From contig BBXU01002566.1 in NCBI GenBank assembly GCA_001598975.1, positions 1-33,201 on the forward strand: a stretch of 33,201 nt of DNA, written 5' to 3'. Below, piece after piece: positions 10,733 through 24,205 of the stretch. Position numbers and translations under genes: made by a program. Numbering within the stretch: position 1 is the stretch's first letter; every line of letters starts with the position of its first letter. The notes under the pieces were generated by a model that was not told the origin of the DNA, did not search any database, and worked only from the letters and a program-made list of their open reading frames with translations. Origin of the DNA: Parachlorella kessleri (taxonomy: Eukaryota > Chlorophyta > Trebouxiophyceae > Chlorellales > Chlorellaceae).

Positions 10733-13700
10733 CTACATGATGATAGTGCCAGGCTCCAGGATGGACTCCTGCAGTAAGCAATGCAGGGTGAGTCCAAGGG
10801 CAACTAGGTTTGTACCAGCTGGCCTGCTGGTCGATTAAACCGTCAAGCCAGGCAGCAGCCCTGCCTAAACTGCCTTTCTGCATGGCAGCAAACAACATCC
10901 AGAGCATGTGCAGACGTTGCCAAAACAATAACAATCTCGTCGACCGTGTGCAAGTGGCATCTGTATTAGCGGCACCTCACCTTGATGTCCTTGTGAGGTA
11001 GGACAATGGCACCATTCATGTAGATTTCATCCTGCACCCACCACCACGAGGACAGCCTGGTGAACCACAACCGCTGGGCAAGGATACCCGCAGGGCAGCA
11101 TCCACATGAACCCAGCAGTCTATCAGACTCCACGCCATGCAACCTGCTGGGTCCCTGGGTGTTCAGTGTGATGCAATATCAGCACTGAACTACAAGACGC
11201 ACAGCATTGCCAGGAGAGGCAACCCATGTTACTAAGCTGAGGCTCACAATGAAATAAGTGCTGTGCGTCGCTCATCTCAGCAGCTGGTACAACCACTCAC
11301 CCCTACAAAGACGTCCTCCCCAATGACCGCTTTATTCTCCACACGGGCCCACTGGCCAACTGCACAGCAACGGGCAGCAAGCAAGTGGGCAGGCCGGCAA
11401 TAGATTGACGGTACCAGGGTCTATCGAAACAGAAGGACTAACGCTTGCAATCCATGGCCCATGCCTGGCAAGCGCGGCATGGACGCCCCCAATGCCAAAA
11501 GCCTTCAGTCAGAGGGGGAACAGTAATTGGGTTCGATGCACAGCTGACGGGCTCACGGACGACCTTGGCTATACGTGCACTCCGACCCTCCCAAAAGCTA
11601 AGGCCCGTGTGCTGTGCACGCTCCCGCAGGTGGTGGAGCACAACCTGGCCCCATCAACACACATCCGCCGGCTCCGCCCAGCCCAGAGCAAGGCCCACAC
11701 CCCCTGGCCACTCACTGGTGGAGGCCCAGCCCACGATTGCATCTGCCACGCGCGCGTAGTTCTTGACCTTGACGCGGTGCAGGATTACGCAGTTGGACAG
11801 CCTCACGCCGTCGCCAATGGTGCAGCCGCGGCCGATGGACACGTTTGGCCCTATGAGGCAGCCCTTGCCCACGGTCGAGGTGGGGTCTATCATGACATCG
11901 CCCGTGATGCCTTCGCCGGACGACAGCTCCTCGGGCTTCTTACGCCGTATTGAGCCCAGGTGCAGCCCCAGGCCTGCAACGCACGCCATGCATGCAACAT
12001 GTTGAAAACGGCAGCTATGCATGAACATGAGAATCAGAGAGGCCGCCAGAAATGCATGTTGTAAGAAAAGCAGGAGCTGGGAGGCAAGGGATATTGCAAT
12101 GTATTTTGAGCAGCCCTGCACATGCAGTCCAGGTGTCCTGCAAGGTAAGTGCGATTGGCAGACCATTGCAGACGCATTTCTTTGCAGTTAAGGCTGACAT
12201 ACCGCAGACTGCCCTCAGAAGGCGTGTCTTGCCACACAGAATTGCTCCTCATGCTGAGCCCACAGCTGTGCCTTGGCTGCCAGATGACCACCAGCAGAAC
12301 AAAACTGCTGCACCCGAGCCGGCCACCCACCTGTGAGGTAATCCTTTGGCTGGCCCACATCCATCCAGTACCCCTCCAGGGTCATGCAGTACAGCCCGTC
12401 ATCGGCAGCAATAGCTGGGAACACCTCCTTCTCGATCGAGGTTGGCCGCGGCTCGATGCGTGACAGCACCGATGGGTTCAGGCAGTAGATGCCTGCGTTG
12501 ATCTTGTCGCCCACAAATTGCTGCAAGCAAAGGAAGACCACCGGGGACAGCTGGCAAGTAGTGCAAGCGGCTTGTGCATGCGTCAGACAGGACCCGAGGC
12601 GCCTCACTTGCAAGCATCTCAGCCTCTTCAACAGGGGGCAAGCTCCATTTTCGAACAACAGGGGCAACGTCGCACAACCCCCGCACTACATTGTACCTCA
12701 GGCAAGCCCAGAGCATGAGTGCATACAGTCTTATCAGAGCGTTTCAACTCTCATGTATCCGCAATTGATGCCACCGTCACCAAAGTACCTCTGCAATAAT
12801 ACTGCTTGCCGCAACAACCATGGCTCACGCCCCCATGAACCCATGGAGGCCCGACTGCATACCCAGCATACAGTCCCGCAGTGTCGATCTACCAGTCCTC
12901 AGTACGGCGCTGAACCCTCCACCAACACTTTGGATATTGCAACCCAGCAACTACTGCCCCACCTTTGGCTTCTCCACAAAGCGCTCAATCTTGCCGCTCT
13001 CGTCCGACACCACCACACCATACTTGGATGGATCCTCCACCTGAGGCGAGAAAACCGTTCACTCAGCACATACATGCGTTCAACATAGGCTGGGAACCCA
13101 TGTTGCCATGTGGCAGCAAATGAACAGTTAGGCCCAGGGTGCCAAATGCCTGCGAATCCGCAGCCCGCAAGCAATATGTCAGGTAAGTAGCCTGCATGAA
13201 CTGCAGCAAGGTTGCCGCATTGATCAGGCTGCGGCTTCAGCAGGGGAACTAGTGAGGCGGCTCCGTGTTTTGCTCTGGTGCAGAGCCCAGTCAGTCCCCT
13301 GTCCTTGGTTGCCAACCTTGGTAACCAGGATGGTGCCTTCCGCGCCGCGAGACTTGTGGAACTCCATCATCTCTCGTAGCGGGTACTCACAAATCACATC
13401 ACTGCAACCAGGCTATGAGTCAGCGGTGACCAGGAAGCAGGGAGATCCTGGGCTTTACAGACGCTTGCTGGGGCTTCCGCTGCCTCCAACCATATGCTGG
13501 GAACATGCAGCCGGGTCCAGGGGTCTGTGGCAGAGCTCCACCCTATGTCGAGCGGCCCACCTATTGAGCACGAAGAAGGGGCTGCCGCTGCCGTCATCCA
13601 GCACCCCCCGTGCCAGCGCCAGTGGCCCGGCGGTGCCCATAGGCTCGGGCTCCTGCAAGGCTAGCACTTGCTCAGTATCAATATGGCTGGCAGCTGCAAC

Positions 13701-15206
13701 TTGATCCCACTCCTAAGCCCGCTGCTACCACCGCTGCCCACAGAGCGGCAAGCCCATCTCGATGACTGCTTTAGCTTTCCACCACGGACCCCGACAGCTC
13801 TTTTCCTCTTTTCACTTGAAGGTTGACCACTCTCACCCCTAGGGTCTGCTGCAGCAGGCAGGCGGGCCGGCTGCTGGGCTCACCTGTGAGCAGGTGATCT
13901 TGATGCCTAGCTTCTCCTCCCACTCCTTGAGGAAGTCCATCATCACCTGCCCATCCAGCAACGGGGACATGCTGCTCACACTGCCATCCCCCGCCTCACG
14001 GCTGGGCCCCGTGGTGCCATTGCTGGCAGCAGCCCTAGGAGTGCCCGGACCTGCCTGCCCAGGGTGTCACGTCTACAGGCGCTTGGTGTCTGGCTTGGCA
14101 AGCGCGTGTTAGGGTGTGGGATGCAGGGATTCAGAAGCTGATGCCGACTTGGCAGTGCAGGGCAGGGTATCAATAGTGCCAAAGCCTGACCTGGGGTCTA
14201 TAGTTGATGGCGAGCACCACTTCATCACACCCAGCCTCTTTAAGCGCCTGCAGAAGAATATGAGGGTGCTCTTATGGCAGCCAGCAAACATCACAAGAGT
14301 CAGCTCGCACTCACACCCAGGCAAGGCTGCAAGGCGTGGTTTTCAGCACGGAGAGAGGCATACCTCGATCTGATGGCAAATCATGGGTTTGTTTCCCTGC
14401 ATCACAAATAAGATGGCACATTGTATACCTCACTTTGTCTCTTGCAGGCCACACTGTGCTGCAGCTCTTATAAGGCTGACCAGTCTAGTTGCTGCTGTCC
14501 ACTGGTGATAAATGCCAGCCATGAGCCTTTAATTTGTTCATTTGTTCATGGCACTGGTGCACTGTGGAAACACCAAGGAGCTCAATGCACACTCTTTAGA
14601 CCTTCCACTCTTTTCCCAGCATACGCAACGACACTTACGAAATCGACAATGGGCTTTGGCACCTGTGCAGCAAAGCAGAGACAATGTTCAGTTGGATTCT
14701 CTCTTTAGACATATGACACATATGTGCGAAATCGCATGGAATGCACCAGCTTCAGACGCATTACACAACACGACATAGTCAAACAAGGCTGCCACACCGG
14801 CCAGCCCGAGGCTGTTGCTCACTGTGAGGGTCAGGGGCCTGCAGCAGCAAAGCAAAAATGGAGCATAAGGAAAACAGTCTCTTGTCCGTCCGACTGCCAG
14901 TGCTTCCCTAAGCTAGGCTCAAGCTAGACTGGCCGCATGGGTGCTCACTTAAGAGGGGGCACTGGGGCATGGCCAAGCTCGTGCATGTGACACGGTGCTC
15001 GACTTAACCCACAAGTGCAGGCTAGGTGAAAGTCATCCCTCCCTTCATAGTCTCCAACTAAGCAAGCTCGCCGGACGCTCGTGCGTCCGGGGGCAATGCA
15101 GGGGGGTGCTTGGGGTCATGGCAGTCCTTGCACCCGGTCGTACGTCAATGCAGGCCTACCTGAGCCGTGTGCCATATCCCCCTACTAGGATGAGAGCCTT
15201 GGGCAT
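10733..15206 (-). CDS. GMPP: GDP-mannose pyrophosphorylase (mannose-1-phosphate guanylyltransferase), 14 exons, 362 aa
   Basis: It makes GDP-mannose from mannose-1-phosphate and GTP in the cytosol, feeding N-glycans, GPI anchors, cell-wall mannans and ascorbate. Exons: 15206-15160, 14838-14823, 14662-14639, 14396-14364, 14247-14191, 13946-13884, 13652-13561, 13401-13317, 13040-12963, 12520-12331, 11973-11716, 11359-11301, 11031-10981 and 10768-10733. The total is exactly 363 codons, close to the 361-aa plant enzyme (CYT1/VTC1). The nucleotide-binding signature [13 protein letters not shown] (residues 9-21) is assembled across exons 1 and 2. VEKPK is at 161-165. Exon 11 carries the left-handed beta-helix hexapeptide repeats ([16 protein letters not shown]). 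The protein ends EPGTIIM, as in plants. All catalytic blocks are present, so the gene looks functional. Confidence 0.97.
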
Positions 15207-15692
15207 TGTGGGACCGCACGATCACAACTAGCTGTGCAGCAGTTCTTCACCACCACGTTCGATCAACTGCCTGTGGGAAACCTGGGTGAGCAAGAAACAT
15301 ATAAAGATGGAACACTGTCACAAGGGACGTCTCGGTTGTTCCGTCCGAACAAGCTGTCCGTGCTCTGCCACCCTGGCAGGGCAGGAATTTTGAGTGTGTC
15401 CATGATCGGCATGAGCGTGTCAGAAGACTGATGCTGTAGCTTATGTGATGGGTTTGGCATGCAGTTCTTCATGAAAGCAAAGCAGACGACTCCACAGGTA
15501 ATGAGTTCGTCAGTGCATGGCCACATCTCAGTCGGCATAGCCAACCCACTTCAAGGCGAGACGTATCTTCAACCTTGACACAAACTATAGCCTACCAGCG
15601 GGGCGGTTCAAGTTTCAAGGTCTCCGTGAGGGTGGAAGTGCCTCAAAGACAACACGCGAGGCGCAAGTGGCCTCACCGGGACAATACCCCAG
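15207..15692. other. Intergenic: WDR81-like 3' UTR and GMPP upstream region
   Basis: Both flanking genes are on the minus strand. This 486-bp gap therefore holds the 3' end of the BEACH-WD40 gene and the GMPP promoter. I found no coding exon, repeat or clear core promoter motif in it. Confidence 0.5.
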
Positions 15693-18600
15693 CTACCGGC
15701 AGAGCCGCACCCAGCCATCCTCGCTACCCACAACAAACAGCCGGCTGAGTGGGAGGATGGACAAGCCGCGAATAGGCGCCCCAGTGCCCACAGGCGCGCC
15801 AGCGGCACCCAGCACATGGGTGACACTTATCCTAGACTTGCTGCTGGCGGCGCCCGGCGTCAGGTTGACCACTCCCAGCCGGTCCCCACAGTACCCGATG
15901 CACGCCTGATGGCCATACATGGCCAGGCCACCCAAACCACCTCCAGCCGCCCCAGAGCGGTCACCAGAAGCAGCCGCTGCACCTGCCCCGCCGTCGCTGG
16001 GCGTCATCTTGAAGGTGCCAAGGCACAGGGGGATGCTGGCACCGGTGACCAAAGACGGCAGGAGGGGCGGGTCTTGGTTGGCTGGATGCCCTGAGCCTGT
16101 ACTGCGGGTGCTCCACGAGGTGAACCCATCGTCACTAGCCTTGCGCTGCGGCTGGCTGGAGCTGCCTCGCGGGGTGGCACCCATGCGCAAGTCCCACAGC
16201 TTGATGGAGCCCTCCTGCAAGGCAGCAGAAGTTTTCATTCAAGACTGGATAGCTGGTGGGGCTTGGCCTTTCAAGATATAACATGTTGTGCTGTGGTTGC
16301 TGCAAGGGTGAATGGCCGCGACTCTGCCCACGAGCGTGGCCTGCATCATTACAACCCAAGCGCGTGCCTTGCTTGAAGTTTCCAGGGCTAACTGCCCTTC
16401 CCAAGCTTGTTTGGACCACACAGTGACAAGGTGTTAGGTACAGCGCAGCACTTGCATAGGAGTCGCTACCAACCTCACCTTTGACGCTGAAACCAGGTAG
16501 TGCTCCCGATAAGCACCCAGGCCAGTCACAGCCGCCTCATGGCGCCGGAACCACCACACCACCTCGCCGCTGCGCACGTCAAGCACGCTGAGCCAGCCGC
16601 CGCGGGTGCCAGCTCCACACCAGGAGCGAGAGCAGCAGAGTGCCGAGATGCCCACACCAGCTGCGGCAGGGCCAACCTGCAGGGCAATGGCAGCCGTACA
16701 ACATTGGGAGCAGGCATGACTGATACTGTCTCACAAGTTCGGACTACAACAGTAGATAGAGGAATGTTAATGGAGTCAACCCATGCGCAAGGAAAAATGG
16801 CAGATGGCAGGGCCCCTTCTGAAAGCGGGCAAAGGAGAGAAGGGCGGCACGGTTCAAGCTGGCCCAGAAGCTGCAAGCAGGCTTGGCTCCCCACACCTGG
16901 AGGCTGCTGGGCACACAATCATAGTACCCCGCAAGCTCCCCTCTCTCCATATCGACCAGGCAAAGGCAGCCGGCAGCGGTGCCTGCAGCCACCTGGCCGC
17001 TCTCCCAGCCACTTCCTGCCCCGCTGCCCTCAACCTCGCAGCCCACCCCCGCCACATGCGTGAACCCGCCATGCACGGCAGCGGGGGTTTCGGGGCTGGG
17101 AGGGGCGTCAAGCTGGTCGGCGGAGTAGGGGTCAGCCCTGTCTATATGCGCAGCTGAGGGCTGAGGCAGCACTGGCTGTAGTGGAGAAGTAGATTGGAGG
17201 TGCTGCGGGGCAACGGCTTGCAGCCACCCTGCGCACAGTCAACCCAGATGTGGGCTACGACCACTTGCACCCCTCAGCTTCCTAGCTGCTAGGATGCTGG
17301 CAGGAGGCAAGAGCCCGCACTGTAACAATAGCTGCGCTGACCCGCATGAAAGCCAGGTAGTCACATGCCGTTTCAAGGTTCCCTTGCACCGGAAGAAATG
17401 CCCCTGCACAATGCTCCTCACACAGCCTCATCAGACTCTGCACTGCGCTGCCGCTCACCCACCTTTGCACCGCAGCTGGCCCATGGATGGCAGCCTAGCA
17501 GTGGGCTCAGCGAGGCACCAGGCCTGCTCTCCAGTGGCCAGCGCCCACACGTGAAGCGCCCCGCTGGCGTCGCAGCTGGCCGCATAGGACGGTGCCGCCG
17601 CCGCCCTGGCCCCCAGCAGGCACATGCTGGTGACAGGGGTGCTGTCGTGGCGCGAGTACTGGGCACCTGCAACGGCCCCACATCCCCTATGTCATACTCT
17701 GCAACCCAGCATTGGCCGGGCAGCTTGGGTGGACATCAAGAGGGCATGCACCGCCCAGCTGGCATCACCCAAGCTTTACAAAGGAGGTATATGCACTCCC
17801 CGGAACAGCATGATACTCCCCGGCCTGGAGAGCATTGTGGTACAATGATGTTCGACCACGCACGCCTACTTACCGGGCTCCCCATCAGCGAGCGCCCAAA
17901 CACGAATCACCTCCGCATCTCGTGTGCCTTTTCCAGCCGTGATCACTACCTGCAGGGGCCGCAGCGCAAGGCTTTATAAGGGATACGGTTTGAGAAACTG
18001 CTGTCTCTACGTGTCAGGCAGAGGTCAGCCGTGCCCATATACCAGCAGAACTCGGAGAAAACTGATGGATGCCGTGCCAAGTGCCGTGGCTGCCCAGTTG
18101 CCAGCCTGACCTGTCGCTCTTCGTCTGCCAGGCACAGCCGCAGTCGCTCCTTATGAGCCCTGAACTCATGCAGGCTCACTGCCGCCAGCTGCCAGCTACC
18201 TGCAGCCGAGCTGCATGGACCAACTCATAGCGCCGCTTCTGCCTACATGATGGTGGGGAGTGGCAGTGAGAAAGGGCGATGGCCATAGCACACGCAGAAC
18301 AAAAGATGTGCTCACGAAACAAGTTTCCCATACCCCAAGCTATCCGACAAAGACACGGAACACAGGTGTCTGCCACAAATCGTCCATCGTCATTGGCACA
18401 TGCAACCTGCCTTTCTAGCCCCGCCGAACCCGTTGGCGCCATACCTTGACCCGTGGAGCTGCCGGAGCCCGGCCGCCCTCCACCGGTCAATGCCTGGACC
18501 CACTCTGCATCCAGGGCCACACTGTGCCAGGCCCAGGGCGCCGGCCTGCCGCCACCTGCATGGCCAGCAGCGCCCACTGCCGCCCCGCCCGACACCGGGC

Positions 18601-21600
18601 TTTGCAGCAGCGGACCCTGGGAGGCACTCATGGCGCCTGCGGCAGAGCCTGCGCCAGGCACAGCATGCACAGCAGCCTGCTGCGCCATGCCGCCCTGCTC
18701 CTCAGCACCAGCCGACGACGGGGACAGCCACGCCACCCCCTCGATCAGCCGGCTGGTGGCTTCTACCCGCCGCAGAGCTTGCTGCACCTCTGCGGGCGGG
18801 GCGGGCCCCGCGCTATAGCGCGGGTTGGTGCTGAAGCGGGCAGCCTGGTCCCGCAAAGAAGACGTGCTGTGCAGGAGCAGCGGCCTGCCGCCGCTTCGGG
18901 GCGACTGTGCCTGGGTGGCCGCAGGAGGCCGCCACTCAAAGCGCACCTGGAGGGCAGGGAGGGGGTAAGGATGCAAGTGAGGAGGAGAGGTGCGGTGAGG
19001 CGCTGGAAGTTTAGCAGCATGGCAGACCTAGAGCATGCCAAGTCAGTACTAACTCTTACAAGAGCTCATTCCCGCAGGTTTAAGTGTCTGGCCCGGCCAC
19101 TCTTTGCACCAATGCAGAGGCAAAGATTGTGGTCACATTAGGCCCGCATACCCACCTGCAGGTTCAGCTCAATGTCTCCCCAGTTGGGTAGAAGGGAGTG
19201 GAGGGCATCCACACCCACTGCCTCCAAGCAGGGCGGGTAGAGAATGGATATCACATCCCAATAGCCAGAGTCGCTAGCTGCCGCTGAAGCAGTCGCATCT
19301 GGGTCCACCGCACCCCGGCCGGCGTCGTAGCCATTGCCAACGGCAGCAGCAGCCGCAACAGCTGGTGTTCCACAACCTACTGCCCCTGCCACAGCGGCGC
19401 CTGCTGAGGGCGGATTGCTTGTCTCACTGCTGAGAGTGCCGCTGAGGGGCTCCAAACGTGCTGGCTTGGCGGCGGGGAGGTCCATGCCATAGCAGAGGCG
19501 GTGGGTGTCTGGGCAGCAGAAGAGAGGCACCAGCTGCGGCAGCAGGTGCTGCACAAGGGCCTTGGGCACGCTGCGGCTGGCCACCTGCGGCAGTGCAGCT
19601 CTGCCCGTGAGGTACAGCATCCCAAATAACCTAGACCAGTACTCCAAGGACCAAGAGTCAGATAGGGAAATAGAACATGGCAGCCAGCCGCGTGACAGTA
19701 TGCAGGGAAGAGTTCAGTGAAGAGCGGGGAGCGTCCAGTGATGGGTGCGGAGGATGACAATGGTATCCTGCTTCCCCTGGCGCCCGCAGCACCGCACGGT
19801 CATGCACTGGTGTGCAAGCTCTTCAACTACAACTGCTTGCGTACCTGCACCAGCAGGGCGGCGAGGCGGTTGAGTACCGCATGCGCGGTGCCTGGGTGGA
19901 GCACCCAAGGCCCCTGCAGGTCGGGGCGCAGCAGCGCCGCCAGCAGAGGGCTAGGCACGACGTCCTCGGGGGTTGCAGGGGCGCTGGAGGGCCGAGAGGC
20001 TGGCAAGAGGAAGTGTCGCAGGGCTAGGGGTGCTGGCAGCAAGGCTGCGACGCCCTCTATGGCGGCAAGGGTGTTGAGCATGGCAGAGGTTGACGGAGCT
20101 GCAGAGCATCAGTGACCAGCATGAGTTGCAGATAGGCGCATGATGGCAGCATGCTGAGGACAGGAAATTACTTGTACTGTTCAAACAACTGCCAGCCAGG
20201 CTGGCCAGTCCCCTCAAGGATAAAGAGCAGCAATCCAGCGGACCCCTTGCGCTGGCCCGGAAAGGTACCTGGCTCAAGCACTTCTGGATGACACACACCT
20301 TCGCTCCAGTCCTGCCCTTCAGCAAACACGTGTGTGAGGTGCTGCAGCAGGTAGGCCCCAGCCAGCTGTGGTGGCAGGGCAGCTGCCACTTCCACAAGGG
20401 CAAAGGCAGCTGCTGGGCAGCTCGGCAAAGCCCGCAGGAGGGGTCGCAAGATGTGCTCGTAGGTTACTGGCGGGGGTACCTGCAACCAGGCAGAGAGATG
20501 GACGAGATATTAATCAAACAAGCCGGGAAGAATTAAATAACATGCCTTTTATGCCCGTAAAGCGTGTAACATACATCGCAGGCCTGTCTGCCCCAAGTAA
20601 AGCTGGCCAGCACAACATGTGGGCCAAAGTCACGTGCTATCCAGATTCCCCTATGACAGGAGCAAGGACCCTGACGCTGAGCATGATCCCGTCCAGCTTA
20701 CCTGCCTTGCCAGATCCCCCAGTGCTGTGCCTACGGCTGCGTCTAGGCCGCCGGGGTCGCTGCCGGCCCTGGCTCCAGCTGCCAGCTGCCTCAACAGCAC
20801 AGGCTGCAGTGTCGCCATGAAGGCCTCCACCCCACAAGCCGCTAGCAAGCCACAGAGCAGCTGGGAGTTTATCAGCAGCAGCTTTACGGCCAAGGATAGG
20901 TCCGCCGCCGCCTCCCTCCTACTCAGCCAGCTGGCCACAGCAGGCAGCGCGTGCTGGCAGCACAGCGTGCGGGGCAGCGCGCCCAGCAGGCCTAGCAGCA
21001 AAGCCACTGCTCGTGCTGCTGTGGACCTCTGGGGGTTTTTGGGGCTGTCACCGACCCGGCTCTGCCCCTGAACCTGTCGCTGCCACATCCCTTCTGTTGA
21101 TTGACGCGCCTTATGCTGCTTCAGCACCCCCTTTAGCACGGCAATGACAGGGGGCAGGCAAAGATCCAAGGCCCCAGCCAAGGCAGCAAGGCCCAGCAGC
21201 TGCCCGTCAGCAAGGCACGCCTCCAAGTAGCCAAGCTGACCTTCTAGTACTTCACCCAGGGTTGACTGGCTGCCTTCTACAGCCGCGTCTGCTGCCTCCT
21301 GCTGTGCTGTGCCTATGATGTTTGCTGCCGCAGCGGGTGCCGCCAAGGGCCCACCCATGGGCCCACCAGACAGCCTCGCTGGCGTGGAGGGCGACAGCAG
21401 GGGAGCGAGGACGGCATGGGCGGCTCGCACAGCTGGTGTGAAGAAGTCCAGTAGTGACACATCCTCCAAGCACGAGTGCCCTGCCAGGCAGGCTTGGGCA
21501 AGGTGCCGGGCCCCAGGCGGCAGCTGAGGCAGCAAGGCTTGCCAGGCTCTGCGAGCGGCCGGGGAGGAGGGTCCAGCCCGTCGTCAGGTACCAGGAACAA

Positions 21601-24205
21601 CGCCCCATGGCAAGCTTGGCGCCGCAACCAGCCACCAGCAACGACCGCAAGCAAAACAGCAACTGTACCTGCCCCCTGGGCGCATCCCTAGTATGCTGCA
21701 TGCCTTGCATATAGCAGCCTGAGCACAGCTCGCAGCTGCAAGGCACAGCCCCGGCCCCTGGCCGCACCTGAGGTCCAAGGGGCACAAATGCGCCATCCGC
21801 CGCAGGTAGAGCTGCACGACCAGCTGCCCAAACTGCACAGGTAGGGGCGGGGGGCCGTGCTGCCCCGAGCAGCCGCCGCCGCTGCTGTGCATGTCCCCGC
21901 TGCTGCTCCCAGCAGGCGGCATGGTGGCTGGTGACGGTCCCAGGCCTTCCTCCAGCTCTGCCAGTTGGGCTAGGCAGGCTGCCAAGCTAGTCAACGTGCC
22001 CTGCAGGGGAGTCCTCTGGCTATGCTAACGGGCCATAGCTGGGCAAAGTCAATGCCAGTCAGGAACACTGATGCAACTCGCAAGGAGGGCAAGGTGAGCA
22101 TGCCGCCGCAGCAATGTTGACTGCCAGACCAGTCAATTACTCCCTCACGGTCTATGGCAACTTGCAAAGTAGAACGCGCCTTACACAGCAAGACAGCGAT
22201 ATTTTGAAAGGAGCAGCAGGCCCACTGGCATGGAAGGGAGGCTGGCTGCACCCCCCAGAAGTCACCCACCTCCTCCCCGGCTGCCTCCCCTTGTCTTCTA
22301 AGCTTCCGCTTGGGATGTGGCTTGTCGAAGAGCTGCACATAGCCAGCTGCGACCGAGCCGTGTTGCTCCCATGCATCGCCATCAGCTGTTCGTGGGGCAT
22401 GGGTCAGCTGCACGTTTTTTGCTGCAATAGCTGCTTCGCCTGCCAGCTTGTAGCCAAAGGTGAGATCAATCCAGAGGTGCAGGGTGGAGGAGACCTGCTC
22501 TGACTCCAAGGCAGCCCTGCAACATAAGATGAAGGTGCAAGGATCTGAGTGAAGGGCTGTCCAGGTTGAAAAGGGCTGGACAACATACCTGAGCCGTCCG
22601 CTTCCAGTAAGGGTTTTCCACAGGATGCTCTCTACATGCTGCTGGCATGTCTCCCCTAGCCAGCCATCTCCCGCTACTGGCTGTCCCTTACCTATGCTTG
22701 GCTACAAAGTCCTCAGGAGATGCAGCCCAGTGTGGCAGCCCCAGGTCCGACATAGACGTGTGCCCCGAAACCAAGATGCTGGGGTCGGAGTACAACTCTG
22801 GAATAGCCTCCTCAGGAGTCACCTGTACCATGGCAGCAAAGCACGGAAGAGACAGCGATTGGTATTCTGGTCTGTCATGTGCCTGGTTTTCAGTGCCAGT
22901 GGGGCGTGTCTGCTTGCACCTGCCGCTTGGGAGAGAGCATGTGTGCACAGCCTGAGGGGCAGACGACTAGTAAGCGCCTTGCCTGATAAAGACGCTCAAG
23001 CGTTGCAGGATACTCCTGCGTGTTGAACCTCCCCCGCACTACTCTAGTCAACACCTCCTCTGGCAGCTGCCTCGCCTGCAAAAGGACTAGGGATTAACAG
23101 CACCCTTGGTAATATTGGCCAGGTTGTCACCATTGCAGCATAGCAGGGAAGATAGAACCCAATCAGTGTTTCGGCATGGGACAGGGTTAACAGCTAGCGA
23201 CTCAATATCTCACTACAGTCATATTGGTGACTGACGCACAGCTGGCATTGCGCAACCTGAGGTGAGCTAGAAACCCCTGTCACTGTGAGTGGCTGCAGTA
23301 CCTTATAGATACAGTATGCCAGGTCGGACAGGGGCTCGCCAGGTATATGGTGAGGCACAGGAGAGGTCGCATATGTGAGGTCCAGCTGCTCATCCCCCTT
23401 GGTCAGCCGCCATTTTGAGAGGCTGAGGTCCCGCCAGCCATGCAATGCTTCGGCTCCTCCCTGCACGCAGTATTGAGAATTAAGGGGTGCAGGACACCCT
23501 GGGTCACCCTAACCACAGGTGGTCAAGTTGTTCCTGCGAGCCTCCCTCATCAAAGAACCTCGAACCCTCATTCAAGAGCCAGGCAGTGCAAGCCATCACT
23601 GCCATCGCAAGCACCTGGCCGCATGCTGCTGCTGCAGGGTCGACCGTCATGTCCAGCACCCAAGGCATGATGGGGCTGCAGTGCGGGTTGCCAAGCCGCC
23701 TGCCAGCCAGGCCATTCAGGCTCAGCAAGTAGTCAAAGTTGCTCAGCTCTCCTGCTACCCATCTGCCAGTAAGGCCAGGGAGGTCTGAGCTACAGCAGCT
23801 GTTAGGCAGTGGAGTGACTAGAGAGGGAGGGGTTGCGGAGCAGTTGCTGCCCATGCTTCCTGCAAGCCTTGGCGGGTCCCGCAGGGGCCATAGCTGGGGC
23901 GTCACAGCCACGCAATCTGGGTGACAGCTCAATCTCTCCTTCTGCACAAGCTGCCGAAGAACTGCGTACAGCAGCAGCCGCACGGCGCCGTCGTCAAGGA
24001 GCTGGCAATGCTGGAGTCGTAGGGCGTCCCCAAGTGTGGCTGCTGTGCCGGCTGAAATCACAGCTGCATCATGGGAGCTGTTGCCAGCCTCTTGACAGGT
24101 TGGGTCCGGAGGATGGTCAGCCACCTCCCCGGCTAGGTCCAAGGTCCATATGGGCAGTGCTGATGCCGGATCGGCAGACAGCAAGAACTCCCGCAGGCCT
24201 GCCAT
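15693..24205 (-). CDS. WDR81: BEACH-WD40 protein of the WDR81/GFS12 type, 17 exons, about 1705 aa
   Basis: Exons: 24205-23615, 23460-23302, 23075-22983, 22822-22692, 22516-22270, 22000-21768, 21548-20702, 20479-20269, 20098-19845, 19641-19156, 18946-18445, 18199-18111, 17949-17874, 17666-17463, 17171-16897, 16676-16479 and 16214-15693. All phases agree (1706 codons). The BEACH domain begins near residue 149: [70 protein letters not shown] helical, low-complexity middle (about 408-1250) precedes C-terminal WD40 repeats ([59 protein letters not shown]). WDR81 in animals and GFS12 in plants act in endosomal and vacuolar membrane traffic. Only part of the pseudokinase-like N-terminus of relatives is present, so an upstream exon is possible. 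The ends of exons 1, 11 and 12 are the least certain. Intron 3 uses a GC donor. Confidence 0.9.

Noticed and set aside
18446..19141. Plus-strand open frame of 231 codons
   Set aside because: It runs opposite WDR81-like exon 11, whose minus-strand frame joins in phase with its neighbours. The plus frame has no recognisable domain.
22466..22648. Extra exon between WDR81-like exons 4 and 5
   Set aside because: Joining 22692 directly to 22516 gives [10 protein letters not shown], which matches the BEACH family without any insert.
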